This document shows positions 52,256 to 61,723 of a DNA stretch of 64,000 bases, piece by piece. Position 1 is the stretch's first letter. Every line of letters starts with the position of its first letter. Position numbers and translations under genes: made by a program. The notes beneath the pieces are model-generated. The model searched no databases. It was given only the letters and a program-made list of their open reading frames with translations, and had not been told where the DNA came from. This DNA is from Chthoniobacter sp. (lineage in GTDB: Bacteria > Verrucomicrobiota > Verrucomicrobiia > Chthoniobacterales > Chthoniobacteraceae), in assembly GCA_021414005.1 (NCBI GenBank), contig JAIOPH010000013.1, positions 248,001 to 312,000 on the forward strand, read 5' to 3'.

Positions 52256-53896
52256 TTACGGTGCGGGTTTTTCCGGGGCGTGCGCGGCTTCGAGTTCGGC
52301 GAGGCGTTTGGAAGCGGCGCGCTCGCTGGCTTGGGCGCGGTCGCGCTCGTGGCGGAGCTGGAGGAAAAAGCCGATGACGAGGACATTGAAGAGCAGAAAA
52401 AAAACGCCGAAAAGGGTGACCTCGGTTTTGTGCCGGCCCGCCCACAGCGCAAAGTGTTTCGGGATGCTGGCGCGCTCGGCTTTGGGCGCGAAGCCACCCT
52501 GACACGCGGTGATGTCCTCCTGCAAATCCTCGACCGTCTGGTAGCGGTCCGCCGGGGCGGTCGAGAGCGCCTTCATGACCACGGCGGAGAGCCCGTCCGG
52601 GATGCGTTGTCCGGGGCAATGGGCCAGCACAAAGGATTCGGCGACGAGGTCGCGCTTGCGGCGACGTGCGGATTTGGCGGGCTGGTTGTGGATGGAGGGA
52701 TGCTCGATCCTGCCGTTGACGATGTTCTCCACGACCGCGTAAATCGTTTCAGCCTCGAACGGCGTACGCAGCGTGAGGATGGCGTAGAGGATCTCGCCGA
52801 GCACGTAGATGTCGGAGCGTGCGTCGATCTTGTCCAGCTCCCCGCGCGCCTGCTCGGGCGAGATGTACGGCGGGGTGCCGACGATGAGTCCGTGCATGGT
52901 CTCGAACCCGCGCAGGTCGTCGGGCTTCGCCTGCATCGCGGCAGCCTGGGCCGCGGGGTCCGGCGTTTCTGATGGACGGATTTCACGCCGCCCGCCGGTG
53001 ATGTTTTTCGCGAGTCCCCAGTCCACGACGAGCACCTCGCCGAACGCGCCGATCATGATGTTCTCCGGCTTGAGATCGCGGTGGACCACGCCCTTCGAGT
53101 GCGCGAAGGCGATGGCGTCGCAGACCTTTTGGAAAATGGTGAGCAGCGCGCTGAGCGGATATTTCTCGATGATCTTTTCCTTCGCGTTGCGGATGCCGCG
53201 GAGCACGTCATCAAGAGTCGTGCCCTTGATGAATTTCATCGTGTAAAACATCTCGCCCTGCTCATCGATACCCAGCTCATAGACGGGAATGATATTCGGG
53301 TGTTCGAGCTGGCCGGTGAGCTGCGCCTCGTCCACAAACCGGAGCGCGTTCTCGCGAGAAAACTGGTGCTTCGAGTTGATGACCTTCATGGCCACGGTGC
53401 GGCGGATGCGCAGGTCGCGCGCCTGGAGGATCACGCCCATGCCGCCACGGTTGATCGTGGTGATGACCTTGTACTTTCGCCCGCCGACCTGTTCGCGTAC
53501 CGCGCCGAGGCCGAGGTCGTTGTCCCAAAGCGCTTCCGCGAGCTGCCGGGCCGCGCCTTCCGGCAGGCGGACGACGAGCCGCGCCCGGCCGATCTGCACT
53601 TCCTGATCGAGCCGAATGCGCGTGGGGAGCTGCACCTGCACGCCTTCTATGAAGACGCCATTGCTGCTGCCGAGATCCTCGATGACCAGCTCGTACGCGG
53701 TGAAAATCAGCCGCGCGTGATGTCGCGACACGTTTTCCGCATCCACGAAAATGGGGCACGAGGTGTCGCGACCGATGAGGTATTCGCCGTGCTCGACCGC
53801 ATACTTTGCGATCTCCTCCGCGCCGACGAAGACATCCACCTCCGCGCGCAGTACCGCGAAATCCGGCCCGGTTGCGGAGGAGGCGGAATCAGACAT
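52256..53896 (-). CDS. FHA-domain serine/threonine kinase with membrane anchor
   Basis: The 546-aa protein has an N-terminal FHA domain (about 20-112; GRDTSCPIFVDAENVSRHH at 42-60), a kinase domain (about 141-480) and a single membrane helix near 496-516, so the kinase faces the cytosol. The Gly loop is NRGGMG (149-154), the catalytic lysine K171, HRDLKPEN at 272-279, and DFG is replaced by DWG (292-294), seen in many bacterial kinases. The FHA domain binds phosphothreonine. A location upstream of zwf-opcA could link phosphorylation to carbon metabolism, but this is inferred. Confidence 0.93.
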   Translation of the reverse strand: MSDSASSATGPDFAVLRAEVDVFVGAEEIAKYAVEHGEYLIGRDTSCPIFVDAENVSRHHARLIFTAYELVIEDLGSSNGVFIEGVQVQLPTRIRLDQEVQIGRARLVVRLPEGAARQLAEALWDNDLGLGAVREQVGGRKYKVITTINRGGMGVILQARDLRIRRTVAMKVINSKHQFSRENALRFVDEAQLTGQLEHPNIIPVYELGIDEQGEMFYTMKFIKGTTLDDVLRGIRNAKEKIIEKYPLSALLTIFQKVCDAIAFAHSKGVVHRDLKPENIMIGAFGEVLVVDWGLAKNITGGRREIRPSETPDPAAQAAAMQAKPDDLRGFETMHGLIVGTPPYISPEQARGELDKIDARSDIYVLGEILYAILTLRTPFEAETIYAVVENIVNGRIEHPSIHNQPAKSARRRKRDLVAESFVLAHCPGQRIPDGLSAVVMKALSTAPADRYQTVEDLQEDITACQGGFAPKAERASIPKHFALWAGRHKTEVTLFGVFFLLFNVLVIGFFLQLRHERDRAQASERAASKRLAELEAAHAPEKPAP

Positions 53897-53997
53897 GGAG
53901 GATGTTTGTTCGCCGCTTAAAAAGGGATAGCAATCGTAATCTTAAACTGTCGCCGAGTCAGAACGCGCCCGGCATCAACAACGGGAAACTTCGGAGG

Positions 53998-54327
53998 CTA
54001 CAGCGGCGCTGCGGGCGCTGCGGGTGCGAGCGGGTCGGCCGCCGGCGGTGGGACTGCAGGCGCACCGGGGTCGGTGCCCGGAATCGCGGGTGCGCCGGGC
54101 AGCGGCGGAGGTTTCGGCAGTCCCGAGTCAGGACCCGTGCCGGGCGGAGGTGTCTCGGTCGCCTTCATCAACTCATCGGCCGACCTTTCCTTCTTTTCTG
54201 GCAACGCGGCGTAGTAGCTTTTCCGCGGCGAGTAGATGCGGGTGTAGGGCGTGCTCGTCCGACAGCCCGCAAGACCCAGGGCGAGGAGGACGAGAGGACA
54301 AAGAAGGAGGCGGAAGGAACGGGACAT
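53998..54327 (-). CDS. Proline-rich lipoprotein
   Basis: The 109-aa product has a lipoprotein signal ending in LGLAGC (lipidated Cys at 22), a Tyr/Arg-rich middle (YSPRKSYYAALPEKKE) and a Pro/Ala-rich tail (PKPPPLPGAPAIPG and similar). It is probably anchored in a membrane facing the periplasm. It follows a second lipoprotein by 31 bases on the same strand. The function is unknown. Confidence 0.75.
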   Translation of the reverse strand: MSRSFRLLLCPLVLLALGLAGCRTSTPYTRIYSPRKSYYAALPEKKERSADELMKATETPPPGTGPDSGLPKPPPLPGAPAIPGTDPGAPAVPPPAADPLAPAAPAAPL

Positions 54328-54358
54328 AATTCCGTGTAGGCGATGCGTTCGGGGCGCG

Positions 54359-54844
54359 TCAATGCCCGGAGTGGGTCGGACGTGAATCTTTCACGACGGG
54401 GAGTTGACGGAGATTGAATGTGCCGCAGTCGTAAATCGAGTCGTAGCGGGCGGTGAATTGACCGCCGCCGATGCGCGCGGTGTAGCGGTAGGTACCGCCG
54501 AAGATCGCGGGCAGTTCGTGCGTTCCGCGAAACTGGCCCGGCGCGCCGGTCGGCGTGAGCACCAGCGTGTAGTCGCTCGTGAAAAGCTTCCAATTTGCGC
54601 GGAACGTCGCACGGAGCGACCCCGCCGCATCAGGTACCAGCACGGCGCGCAGACGCCCACCCTCGGGTCCGCCCGGACCCGCGTGCTTTGTGCTGGTCCA
54701 GCGGCCCTCCCAGCGTATCGCAGTCGGCGCGGTTGCAGATTTTTCCGCCGCCCGCCATTGCGCGTCAAAGGACGAGCACGCGGCCAGCGCGCTGCACCAC
54801 GCCACCAGCACCAACCGTCCGGTTTTGATCCAGGCGCGCGTCAT
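54359..54844 (-). CDS. Lipoprotein of unknown function
   Basis: The 161-aa product has a signal with a lipobox-like ALAACSS (Cys about 23). The mature part is beta-rich, with RWEGRWTSTKHAGPGGPEG and later GTYRYTARIGGGQFTARYDS. The ATG overlaps the anti-sigma stop (ATGA), so sigma, anti-sigma and this lipoprotein are coupled. It may sense envelope state for the regulators; this is only inferred from position. Confidence 0.78.
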   Translation of the reverse strand: MTRAWIKTGRLVLVAWCSALAACSSFDAQWRAAEKSATAPTAIRWEGRWTSTKHAGPGGPEGGRLRAVLVPDAAGSLRATFRANWKLFTSDYTLVLTPTGAPGQFRGTHELPAIFGGTYRYTARIGGGQFTARYDSIYDCGTFNLRQLPVVKDSRPTHSGH

Positions 54845-55602
54845 CGCTTCGGCAGCGTTTTAAGAAACGCCCGCATCTCCGCTTTGCTCCCGCGGAATGA
54901 AATCATCACGCAATGTTCGCCACTTGGTCGCAGCGCCGCGACCCGCGCATTCTTCTGGATGATCGTCCAGCCGCTGTCCGCTGGAAGCTGCACGCCGAAA
55001 TCCGTGGCGTGAAACTCGAAGACCACGGACTCGTGCTGTTCCACGGCGTACTGGGCGATCCTCTTTCCGTCCCGCGCGAAAACTCGCGCCGCCACCACGG
55101 GCTCCGCAGCCAGTTCGGGCGGCGCTTCATAACCTTCGTAGCCATGCAGCATCAGCCAGTCGCCGAGTTTCGCCGTCGTGGTTTTCATCGGCTCCATCTC
55201 CGCACCGGTCATCCGGTTCGTCGTCTCCAGCATGCCCTCGACCGCTTCGCGCCCCGGAAATTCCGCCATGTTTTCCATGATCAGGAAAACGACCACGCCG
55301 ACGAACAGCAGCACCCCGGCGAGCGCCGCCAGCAGCGCCGGCGTGTGCAGGTGCGAACGCAGCTTTGGCACCCCGCCGCCCACCGCGTCCATGCGCGGGA
55401 CGACCTGCGCGCGGAGATTCTCCGGCGGGACGATGCTGCGGATGGCCTCAATAATCTGCGCATCGAATTCCGTCTGGGCGCGCAGCCGTTTGCCCACCGC
55501 CGCGTCGCCCTCCGCGAGGCGGAGCGCCTTTTGCAGCCGGCTATCCGGCTCGCGCCCTTCGCGATGGCAGCGCAGCAACATCTCGGCGTCGTTGGTATTC
55601 AT
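54841..55602 (-). CDS. Membrane anti-sigma factor-like protein
   Basis: The 253-aa product has a cytosolic N-terminal region of about 95 residues, a membrane helix near 90-110 (LLAALAGVLLFVGVVVFLIM) and a periplasmic C-terminal domain. With the sigma factor immediately upstream and a 4-base overlap (ATGA), it is probably its cognate anti-sigma factor, releasing sigma upon an envelope signal. No zinc-binding HxxxCxxC motif is obvious; the cytosolic domain has LLRCHREGREPD. The start at 55602 is fixed by the overlap. Confidence 0.8.
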   Translation of the reverse strand: MNTNDAEMLLRCHREGREPDSRLQKALRLAEGDAAVGKRLRAQTEFDAQIIEAIRSIVPPENLRAQVVPRMDAVGGGVPKLRSHLHTPALLAALAGVLLFVGVVVFLIMENMAEFPGREAVEGMLETTNRMTGAEMEPMKTTTAKLGDWLMLHGYEGYEAPPELAAEPVVAARVFARDGKRIAQYAVEQHESVVFEFHATDFGVQLPADSGWTIIQKNARVAALRPSGEHCVMISFRGSKAEMRAFLKTLPKR

Positions 55603-56105
55603 GCGGGTGGCAGGTCGTCGTGCGGCGCGCGGAGCGCCTGCGCCAACAGCTCGCGTGCGCTGGCCAGCGTGTCGGAGAGCGTCTCGACATTCATTTTCAA
55701 AAGCTCCGCGATCTCCGCGATCGTGAAAAAATCGAGATAGAAAATAGCCAGCGCACTGCGCTCCGGCTCGGGCAGTGTGTGAAAGCGCTGCGCCAGCAAA
55801 AAGGCCTCGATCTTCAGCACCGCGGGTTCGGTATTTGCGGACGGCTCGTGGCGCAGCAGCCGCGGTGCGGCGGGCGCGGTGGTTCCGTTGAGTTTCAGGC
55901 ACTGCTCGCGGATGGCCTGAACCAGCCAGGCCTGCCGTCCCGTTTCGCTACGGACCTGATCGAGATGTGCCGCCGCTTCCGCCAGCGTGTCGGTCAGTAT
56001 CTGATCCGCCATCCGCGTCTGGCCGGTGAGCAGCACGGCGAAGCGGTAGAGCTCCGCGAAACCGCTGGGCGAGTGGGAAGGGGGGGGCGTTTGCAAGGCG
56101 GGCAA
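55599..56105 (-). CDS. Divergent ECF-type RNA polymerase sigma factor
   Basis: The 168-aa product has a region 2-like N-terminus (FAELYRFAVLLTGQTRMADQ) and a clear region 4 (LPEPERSALAIFYLDFFTIAEIAELLKMN), followed by ARELLAQAL. Its length and the adjacent anti-sigma gene support an ECF sigma factor controlling an envelope or stress regulon. Region 2 is short and divergent, so promoter recognition may be unusual. It heads a unit of sigma, anti-sigma and lipoprotein genes. Confidence 0.82.
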   Translation of the reverse strand: MPALQTPPPSHSPSGFAELYRFAVLLTGQTRMADQILTDTLAEAAAHLDQVRSETGRQAWLVQAIREQCLKLNGTTAPAAPRLLRHEPSANTEPAVLKIEAFLLAQRFHTLPEPERSALAIFYLDFFTIAEIAELLKMNVETLSDTLASARELLAQALRAPHDDLPPA

Positions 56106-56188
56106 CCTTACGCGCCAGCCCCGCGTCGGCTCAAGCGCGGAAAGGTCCGCGACATGGCTTTCCCCGCCGCGTCTGCTACCACAGAGCC

Positions 56189-57544
56189 ATGCCTCTTCGC
56201 CTCTTTCCCGCCCGGCGCGCGGGTATTCTCGCGTTCGGCGTCGCCCTCGTCTCCTCCGCGCACGGCGTGGAATACACGGTCGGTCCCGGCCAGCCGCTCA
56301 CCGCTCTCGCCGAGGTGCCGTGGGAAAAACTCGCCCCCGGCGATGTCGTCGCCATCCACGGGCGTGCGGAACCTTACCGGGAAAAATTCGTCCTTTGTGT
56401 GCGCGGCACGGCAGAGCGACCGATTACCATCCGCGGCGTGGCCGGGCCCGACGGCGCGCGGCCTGTGCTCGACGGACGCGACGCCATCACGCCCAAGACG
56501 CTCGACTACTGGGGCGGCGAACGCAGCGTCATCAAGATCGGCGGCGCGAACAAACCCGCAGACACCCAGCCCGCGCATCTCGTCATCGAAAATCTGGACG
56601 TGCGGAGCGCCCGGCCACCTTTCACTTTCACCGGACGGAAGGGCGTGCAGCTCTACGCGCAAAACGCGTCGGCGATCTTCATCGAAAAAGGCGAGCGCAT
56701 CACCATTCGCAACTGCGCCCTGCACGATAGCGGCAACGGTTTCTTCGCCAGCAAAGCCTCGCGCGATCTGCTCATCGACGGCTGCCAGATTTCTGACAAC
56801 GGCATCGAGAACGACATCTACGAACACAACAGCTACACCGAGGCGCTCGGCATCGTTTTTCAAAACAACCGCTTTGGCCCGCTCCGCGCGCGCTGCCCCG
56901 GCAACAATCTCAAGGACCGTAGCGCCGGTCTCGTGGTGCGCGACAATTGGATCGAGGGCGGCAATCGCGCGCTCGATCTCGTGGACGCCGACGGCTCGCC
57001 CGAACTGCGCGATGCTCCCGCTTACCGCGCCACCTGGGTCTATGGCAACGTGCTCATCAAACTCGACGACGCGCCGAACAATCAGGTCGTCCATTACGGC
57101 GGCGACAGCGGCAAACCCGAGTGGTATCGCAAAGGCACGCTGCATTTTTTCCACAACACCGTGGTCTCGCGGCGCACCAGGCGCACCACGCTCTTCGGAC
57201 TCTCCACCGACGACGAGCGCGTGGAAGCGCGGAACAACATCATTTGGAATCGCGCCGGCGGCGCGCAGCTCGCCATCTGCGACGGCCCTGGTCACATCGC
57301 GCTCGGCACCAACTGGCTCCCGCGCGGCTGGGTGAAAACCCATGGCTTCACCGGCGGCGACATCACCGGCGCGGAGACCTCGCTCACCGGCGACGCGCCC
57401 GGCTTCACCGACGAACCGCACGACGACTTCCGCCTCGCCCCCGGCTCCCCCGCCCTCGGTTCGGCCGCCGCTTTGCCTCGTGAAATCGCCACCGCCCACC
57501 CCGTGAAGAACGCCCGCGACCTCGGGGCGGCGGGGGGAAAGTGA
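56189..57544 (+). CDS. Secreted parallel beta-helix (pectate lyase-like) protein
   Basis: The 451-aa product has a signal peptide (to about 26, AHG-V) and repeated strands typical of a right-handed beta-helix: HLVIENLDVRSARPP, ITIRNCALHDSGNGFFAS, LLIDGCQISDNGIEND, LVVRDNWIEGGNRALDLVD. It ends in a short tail (DLGAAGGK). Such folds often degrade or bind polysaccharides. The catalytic residues were not identified. A 3' tail of a paralogue lies at 61928. A hairpin follows the stop. Confidence 0.86.
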   Translation: MPLRLFPARRAGILAFGVALVSSAHGVEYTVGPGQPLTALAEVPWEKLAPGDVVAIHGRAEPYREKFVLCVRGTAERPITIRGVAGPDGARPVLDGRDAITPKTLDYWGGERSVIKIGGANKPADTQPAHLVIENLDVRSARPPFTFTGRKGVQLYAQNASAIFIEKGERITIRNCALHDSGNGFFASKASRDLLIDGCQISDNGIENDIYEHNSYTEALGIVFQNNRFGPLRARCPGNNLKDRSAGLVVRDNWIEGGNRALDLVDADGSPELRDAPAYRATWVYGNVLIKLDDAPNNQVVHYGGDSGKPEWYRKGTLHFFHNTVVSRRTRRTTLFGLSTDDERVEARNNIIWNRAGGAQLAICDGPGHIALGTNWLPRGWVKTHGFTGGDITGAETSLTGDAPGFTDEPHDDFRLAPGSPALGSAAALPREIATAHPVKNARDLGAAGGK

Positions 57545-57567
57545 GACCACGGAAACCCGGTCGTGGT
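57545..57567 (+). terminator. Hairpin after the beta-helix gene
   Basis: Directly after the stop, GACCACG and CGTGGTC form a perfect 7-bp inverted repeat around a 10-base loop. No T-tract follows, so intrinsic termination is uncertain. It could instead be an mRNA-stabilising hairpin. It is close to the start of the PSD1 gene. Confidence 0.4.
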
Positions 57568-57585
57568 CGCTAAGACAACTCCGGG

Positions 57586-60171
57586 ATGCGCGGTTATTCA
57601 CCTGCCCTTATGTCGTCCCTGCGCCAGACTATCTGCACTGCTTGGATCCTCGCAGTTGTGAGCGCGCCACGAGCCGGGGCGGCGACGGTGGACTTCAATC
57701 GCGACGTGCGGCCGATTCTCTCGGAGAAATGTTTCCAGTGCCACGGGCAGGATGCGAACAAGCGCAAGGGGGAGTTGCGGCTGGATGTGCGGGAGAGTGC
57801 GGTGGGCAAGGCGGAGTCGGGCGACATCACCATTGTGCCGGGAAAGCCGGAGGCGAGTGCGCTGGTGACGCGGATTTTTTCCACGGGCAAGGACGAGCTG
57901 ATGCCGCCGCCGAAAGCGAATCGCACGCTGACGGTGGAGCAGAAAGCCGTGCTGAAAAAGTGGGTCGCGGAGGGTGCGGAGTACAAGGCGCACTGGGCGT
58001 TCGTGGCACCGGTGCGGGCGGCGCTGCCGGCGGTGAAACGCGCGGACTGGGTGCGCAATCCGATCGATCGCTTCGTGTTGGCGAAGATCGAGGCGGGCGG
58101 CTTGCAGCCTTCGCCGGAGGCGGATCGCCCGACGCTGATCCGCCGGCTGACGCTCGATCTCACCGGGCTGCCGCCGACGCCGGAGGAGGTGGACGCCTTC
58201 GTCGCGGACGCTAAGCCGGACGCCTACGAGCGGCTCGTGGACCGGTTGCTCGCATCACCGAATTACGGCGAGCGCATGGCGCTTCCGTGGCTGGATGCGG
58301 CGCGCTACGCGGACAGCAATGGCTTCCAACAGGACGGCGACACTTTCCAATGGATGTGGCGCGACTGGGTGGTGCGGGCGCTGAACGCGGACATGCCGTT
58401 CGACCGTTTTTCCATCGAGCAACTCGCCGGCGATCTTCTTCCGAAGCCGACGAACGATCAGATCATCGCGACCGCTTTCAACCGCAACCACCTGCTCAAC
58501 GGCGAGGGCGGTGCGATCCCGGAGGAGCAGCGCTTTGTCGCGCTCTTCGACCGCGTGGACACGACGGCCACGAACTGGCTCGGACTGACGATGGCCTGCG
58601 CGCAGTGCCACGATCACAAATACGATCCGCTCACGCAGCGCGACTACTACGGGCTGATGCACGTCTTCAATCAGGTCTCGGAAAACGGCCTCGCGCCGAT
58701 CATCCCGGGAGCGAAACGCATCGCGCCGCCGTTCGTGGAAGCGCCGACGGAGGAGCAGGCGAAACGGATCGCGGAAATGGAGGCGAAGGTCGCCAAGGCG
58801 GAGGCTGACGCGCAGAACAAGGAGACGTTGGAAAAGGATTTCGTCGCGTGGATGGCCACGGTCACACCGGAGACGAAGCGGCCGAACAAGCAGCCGCTGC
58901 CAGGGAATCTCGTGGAGGTGCTGCGGCTCGCGCCCGATGCGCGCACGGCGGCGCAGAAGCTGGAGTTGGAAAACGGATTGCGCCTGCTGTTTGAGCCGGA
59001 GTTTTGGCCGGGCAAGGCGGCGCGCGAAGCCGCCGGCAAGACCGCCGCGGCGCTGAAGAAGGACATCGCGCGCATCAAAAAGGACGAGGTCCCGCGTGTG
59101 ATGGTGATGCGCGACGACAAGGCGCGGGACACGTTCGTGCTCGACCGCGGCAACTACGAGAAGCCGAAAGAGAAAGTCGGGTTCGCGACGCCCGCCTTTC
59201 TCCCCGCGCCGGCGGCCGATGCTCCGAAGAACCGGCTCGGCTTTGCGCAGTGGCTTTTCCGGCCGGAGCATCCGCTGACCGCGCGCGTGCAGGTGAATCG
59301 CATCTGGCAGATTTTCTTCGGCGCGGGGCTGGTGCGGACGGCGGAGGATTTCGGGGTGCAAAGCGAGATGCCGGTGCAGCAGGAGTTGCTCGACTGGCTG
59401 GCGGTGGAGTTCCGCGAACGCGGCTGGAGCATGAAGCAGATGGACCGGCTGATCGTGATGAGCGCGACCTACCGGCAGAGCAGCCGCGTGACGCGCGAGC
59501 TGCTGGCGCGCGACACGGAGAACCGTCTGCTCGCGCGCGCCGCCCGCTTTCGCGCGCCCTCGATGATGCTGCGCGACGTGGCGCTCGCGGCGAGCGGGCT
59601 GCTCGACCGGCGCGTCGGAGGAAAGCCGGTCTATCCGTATCAACCCGACGCGATTTGGGAGACGCTCGCGATCACGAAAGAACGCGACTTCACCTACCCC
59701 GCGTCGTCGGGCGCGGACCTTTACCGGCGCAGTCTCTACACCTTTTGGCGGCGCACGATTGGGCCGGCGAATATGTTCGACGCCTCGAACCGACAGACCT
59801 GCAAAGTGCGGCTCGCCGCGACGAGCACGCCGTTGCACGCGCTCACCACTTTGAACGATCCGACCTGGGCCGAAGCCGCGCGGGTGCTGGCCGCGCGGGC
59901 CATTGAGACGGGCGGCGACGCGGACGCGCAACTGACCTTCGCCTTCCGGCGCGTGCTTGGCCGCAAGCCGACGGTGCGCGATCTCGCCGCGCTCCGCCGC
60001 GCCTTGGAAAAGCAGCGCGCGATCTACCAGGCCGACCCCAAGGCCGCGACTGAGGTCGTGACCATCGGAGCCGCACCGGCGAACCCCACGCTCAAAGCCA
60101 CCGAGCACGCCGCGCTCAGCGCCGTGTGCCTCGCGATCCTCAATCTCGACGAAGCCCTCACCCGCGAGTGA
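57586..60171 (+). CDS. PSD1/DUF1549/DUF1553 cytochrome-like secreted protein
   Basis: The 861-aa protein has a signal peptide (to about 32) and a cytochrome c-like haem motif CFQCHG (49-54), then DUF1549 (RRLTLDLTGLPPTPEEVDAF) and DUF1553 (HPLTARVQVNRIWQIFFG, then ETLAIT) domains. It is common in Planctomycetota and Verrucomicrobiota, usually next to a DUF1501 protein as here, 10 bases downstream. The pair is often tied to polysaccharide or sulfatase gene sets. Function is not established. An in-frame ATG at 57610 also fits the signal peptide. Confidence 0.9.
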   Translation: MRGYSPALMSSLRQTICTAWILAVVSAPRAGAATVDFNRDVRPILSEKCFQCHGQDANKRKGELRLDVRESAVGKAESGDITIVPGKPEASALVTRIFSTGKDELMPPPKANRTLTVEQKAVLKKWVAEGAEYKAHWAFVAPVRAALPAVKRADWVRNPIDRFVLAKIEAGGLQPSPEADRPTLIRRLTLDLTGLPPTPEEVDAFVADAKPDAYERLVDRLLASPNYGERMALPWLDAARYADSNGFQQDGDTFQWMWRDWVVRALNADMPFDRFSIEQLAGDLLPKPTNDQIIATAFNRNHLLNGEGGAIPEEQRFVALFDRVDTTATNWLGLTMACAQCHDHKYDPLTQRDYYGLMHVFNQVSENGLAPIIPGAKRIAPPFVEAPTEEQAKRIAEMEAKVAKAEADAQNKETLEKDFVAWMATVTPETKRPNKQPLPGNLVEVLRLAPDARTAAQKLELENGLRLLFEPEFWPGKAAREAAGKTAAALKKDIARIKKDEVPRVMVMRDDKARDTFVLDRGNYEKPKEKVGFATPAFLPAPAADAPKNRLGFAQWLFRPEHPLTARVQVNRIWQIFFGAGLVRTAEDFGVQSEMPVQQELLDWLAVEFRERGWSMKQMDRLIVMSATYRQSSRVTRELLARDTENRLLARAARFRAPSMMLRDVALAASGLLDRRVGGKPVYPYQPDAIWETLAITKERDFTYPASSGADLYRRSLYTFWRRTIGPANMFDASNRQTCKVRLAATSTPLHALTTLNDPTWAEAARVLAARAIETGGDADAQLTFAFRRVLGRKPTVRDLAALRRALEKQRAIYQADPKAATEVVTIGAAPANPTLKATEHAALSAVCLAILNLDEALTRE

Positions 60172-60181
60172 CCCACCCACC

Positions 60182-61630
60182 ATGCTCGAAGAACTCCTGA
60201 CCAATCATCAGCGCGTCACGCGCCGCCAACTCTTCGGCACCGCCGCGACCGGCATCGGTGGCATCGCGCTCGCCTCGCTTCTCGGCTCGCGCACCGCGAA
60301 CGCCGCGCCGCAGCCCGGCCTCCCCGAGCTGCCCCACGTTGCGCCGAAAGCGAAGCGCGTCGTCTGCCTCTGGCAGGGTGGCGGTCCATCGCACGTCGAT
60401 CTTTTCGACCCCAAACCCACGCTGCAAAAAATGGCCGGGCAGGACATCCCCGATAGCGTGCGCGGCACCACGCGGCTCTCGACGATGTCGTCGGGCTACA
60501 AAAAGTGGCCGATCACGCCGGCGATCAAACCCTTCCAGCGCTACGGCCAGTGCGGCACGGAGTTGAGCAGTATGCTGCCCAATATCGGCGCGCTCGCGGA
60601 TGACATCTGCGTGGTGCGCTCGATGAACACCGAGGCCGTCAACCACGCGCCGGGCGTGACTTTTTTCATGACCGGAGCGCAGGTGCCGGGCCGCCCGAGC
60701 ATGGGCGCGTGGCTGAGCTACGGGCTCGGCTGCGACGCGAGCGATCTGCCGGCGTTTGTGGCCATGACTTCGTCCGACAAGGGCAAGACGTGCGGCCAAC
60801 TTTTCTTCGACTACTACTGGGGCAGCGGCTTCCTGCCAAGCCGCTACCAGGGCGTGCGCTTCAGCAACGCCGGCTCGCCCGTGCCCTACCTCAGCAACCC
60901 GCCCGGCATGAACCGCGAGCAGCGCCGCGCCTTGCTCGACGACCTGCACGACATGAACGCCGCGCACCTCGCGGAATACGGCGACCCGGAGATCGACACC
61001 CGCATCGCGCAATACGAGATGGCCTTCAAGATGCAGGCCAGCGTGCCGGACCTGCTCGATTTTTCGAGCGAGCCGAAACACGTCATCGAGCGCTACGGCC
61101 CCGACGCGTTGAAGAAGGGCACCTTTGCCAACAACTGCCTCATCGCGCGGCGGCTGCTCGAACGCGGCGTGCGTTTCGTGCAGCTCATGCACAGCGGGTG
61201 GGATCAGCACGGGAATCTTTTCACCCAGCTCGAGCAGCAGTGCCGCGACACCGACGCGCCCAGCGCCGCGCTCGTGCAGGACTTGAAAGAGCGCGGCCTG
61301 CTCGAAGACACACTCGTCGTGTGGGGCGGCGAGTTTGGACGCACGCCATTCGGCCAGGGCGATCCGAAAAAACCGAACGGTCGCGACCACTTCGGCCGCA
61401 GCTACAGCATGTGGCTCGCGGGCGGCGGAGTGAAAGGCGGCACGACCTTCGGCGAGACGGACGACTTCGCCTGGAACATCGTGAAGGACCCCGTCCACAT
61501 CCACGACATGCAGGCCACCATCCTGCACCTCTGCGGCATCAACCACGAAGCCCTCACTTACCGCTACCAAGGCCGCCAGTTTCGCCTCACCGACGTGCAT
61601 GGGCACGTGGTGAAGGGCATCGTGGCGTGA
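60182..61630 (+). CDS. DUF1501 family secreted protein
   Basis: The 482-aa product has a twin-arginine-like signal (TRRQLF at residues 13-18, then a hydrophobic stretch to ANA). DUF1501 is a sulfatase-like alkaline phosphatase superfamily domain; visible segments are CLWQGGGPSHVDLFDPKP, LLERGVRFVQLMHSGWDQHG and VWGGEFGRTPFGQG. It is paired with the PSD1 protein and may be exported by Tat, matching the tatA gene in this window. Catalytic function is unproven. Confidence 0.92.
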   Translation: MLEELLTNHQRVTRRQLFGTAATGIGGIALASLLGSRTANAAPQPGLPELPHVAPKAKRVVCLWQGGGPSHVDLFDPKPTLQKMAGQDIPDSVRGTTRLSTMSSGYKKWPITPAIKPFQRYGQCGTELSSMLPNIGALADDICVVRSMNTEAVNHAPGVTFFMTGAQVPGRPSMGAWLSYGLGCDASDLPAFVAMTSSDKGKTCGQLFFDYYWGSGFLPSRYQGVRFSNAGSPVPYLSNPPGMNREQRRALLDDLHDMNAAHLAEYGDPEIDTRIAQYEMAFKMQASVPDLLDFSSEPKHVIERYGPDALKKGTFANNCLIARRLLERGVRFVQLMHSGWDQHGNLFTQLEQQCRDTDAPSAALVQDLKERGLLEDTLVVWGGEFGRTPFGQGDPKKPNGRDHFGRSYSMWLAGGGVKGGTTFGETDDFAWNIVKDPVHIHDMQATILHLCGINHEALTYRYQGRQFRLTDVHGHVVKGIVA

Positions 61631-61723
61631 GGGCGGTGGTTTGACCGCTAGCGCCGACGTCAACATTCCCACGGACGTGCCCGTGCCTTGACGCTCCCGG
61701 ACTCGCCTGCGACGCTGCATGCC

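Noticed and set aside
58255..60204. 649-codon minus-strand frame opposite the PSD1 gene
   Set aside because: Arg/His/Leu-rich translation typical of antisense to high-G+C genes; the plus-strand gene has CxxCH and DUF1549/DUF1553 motifs.
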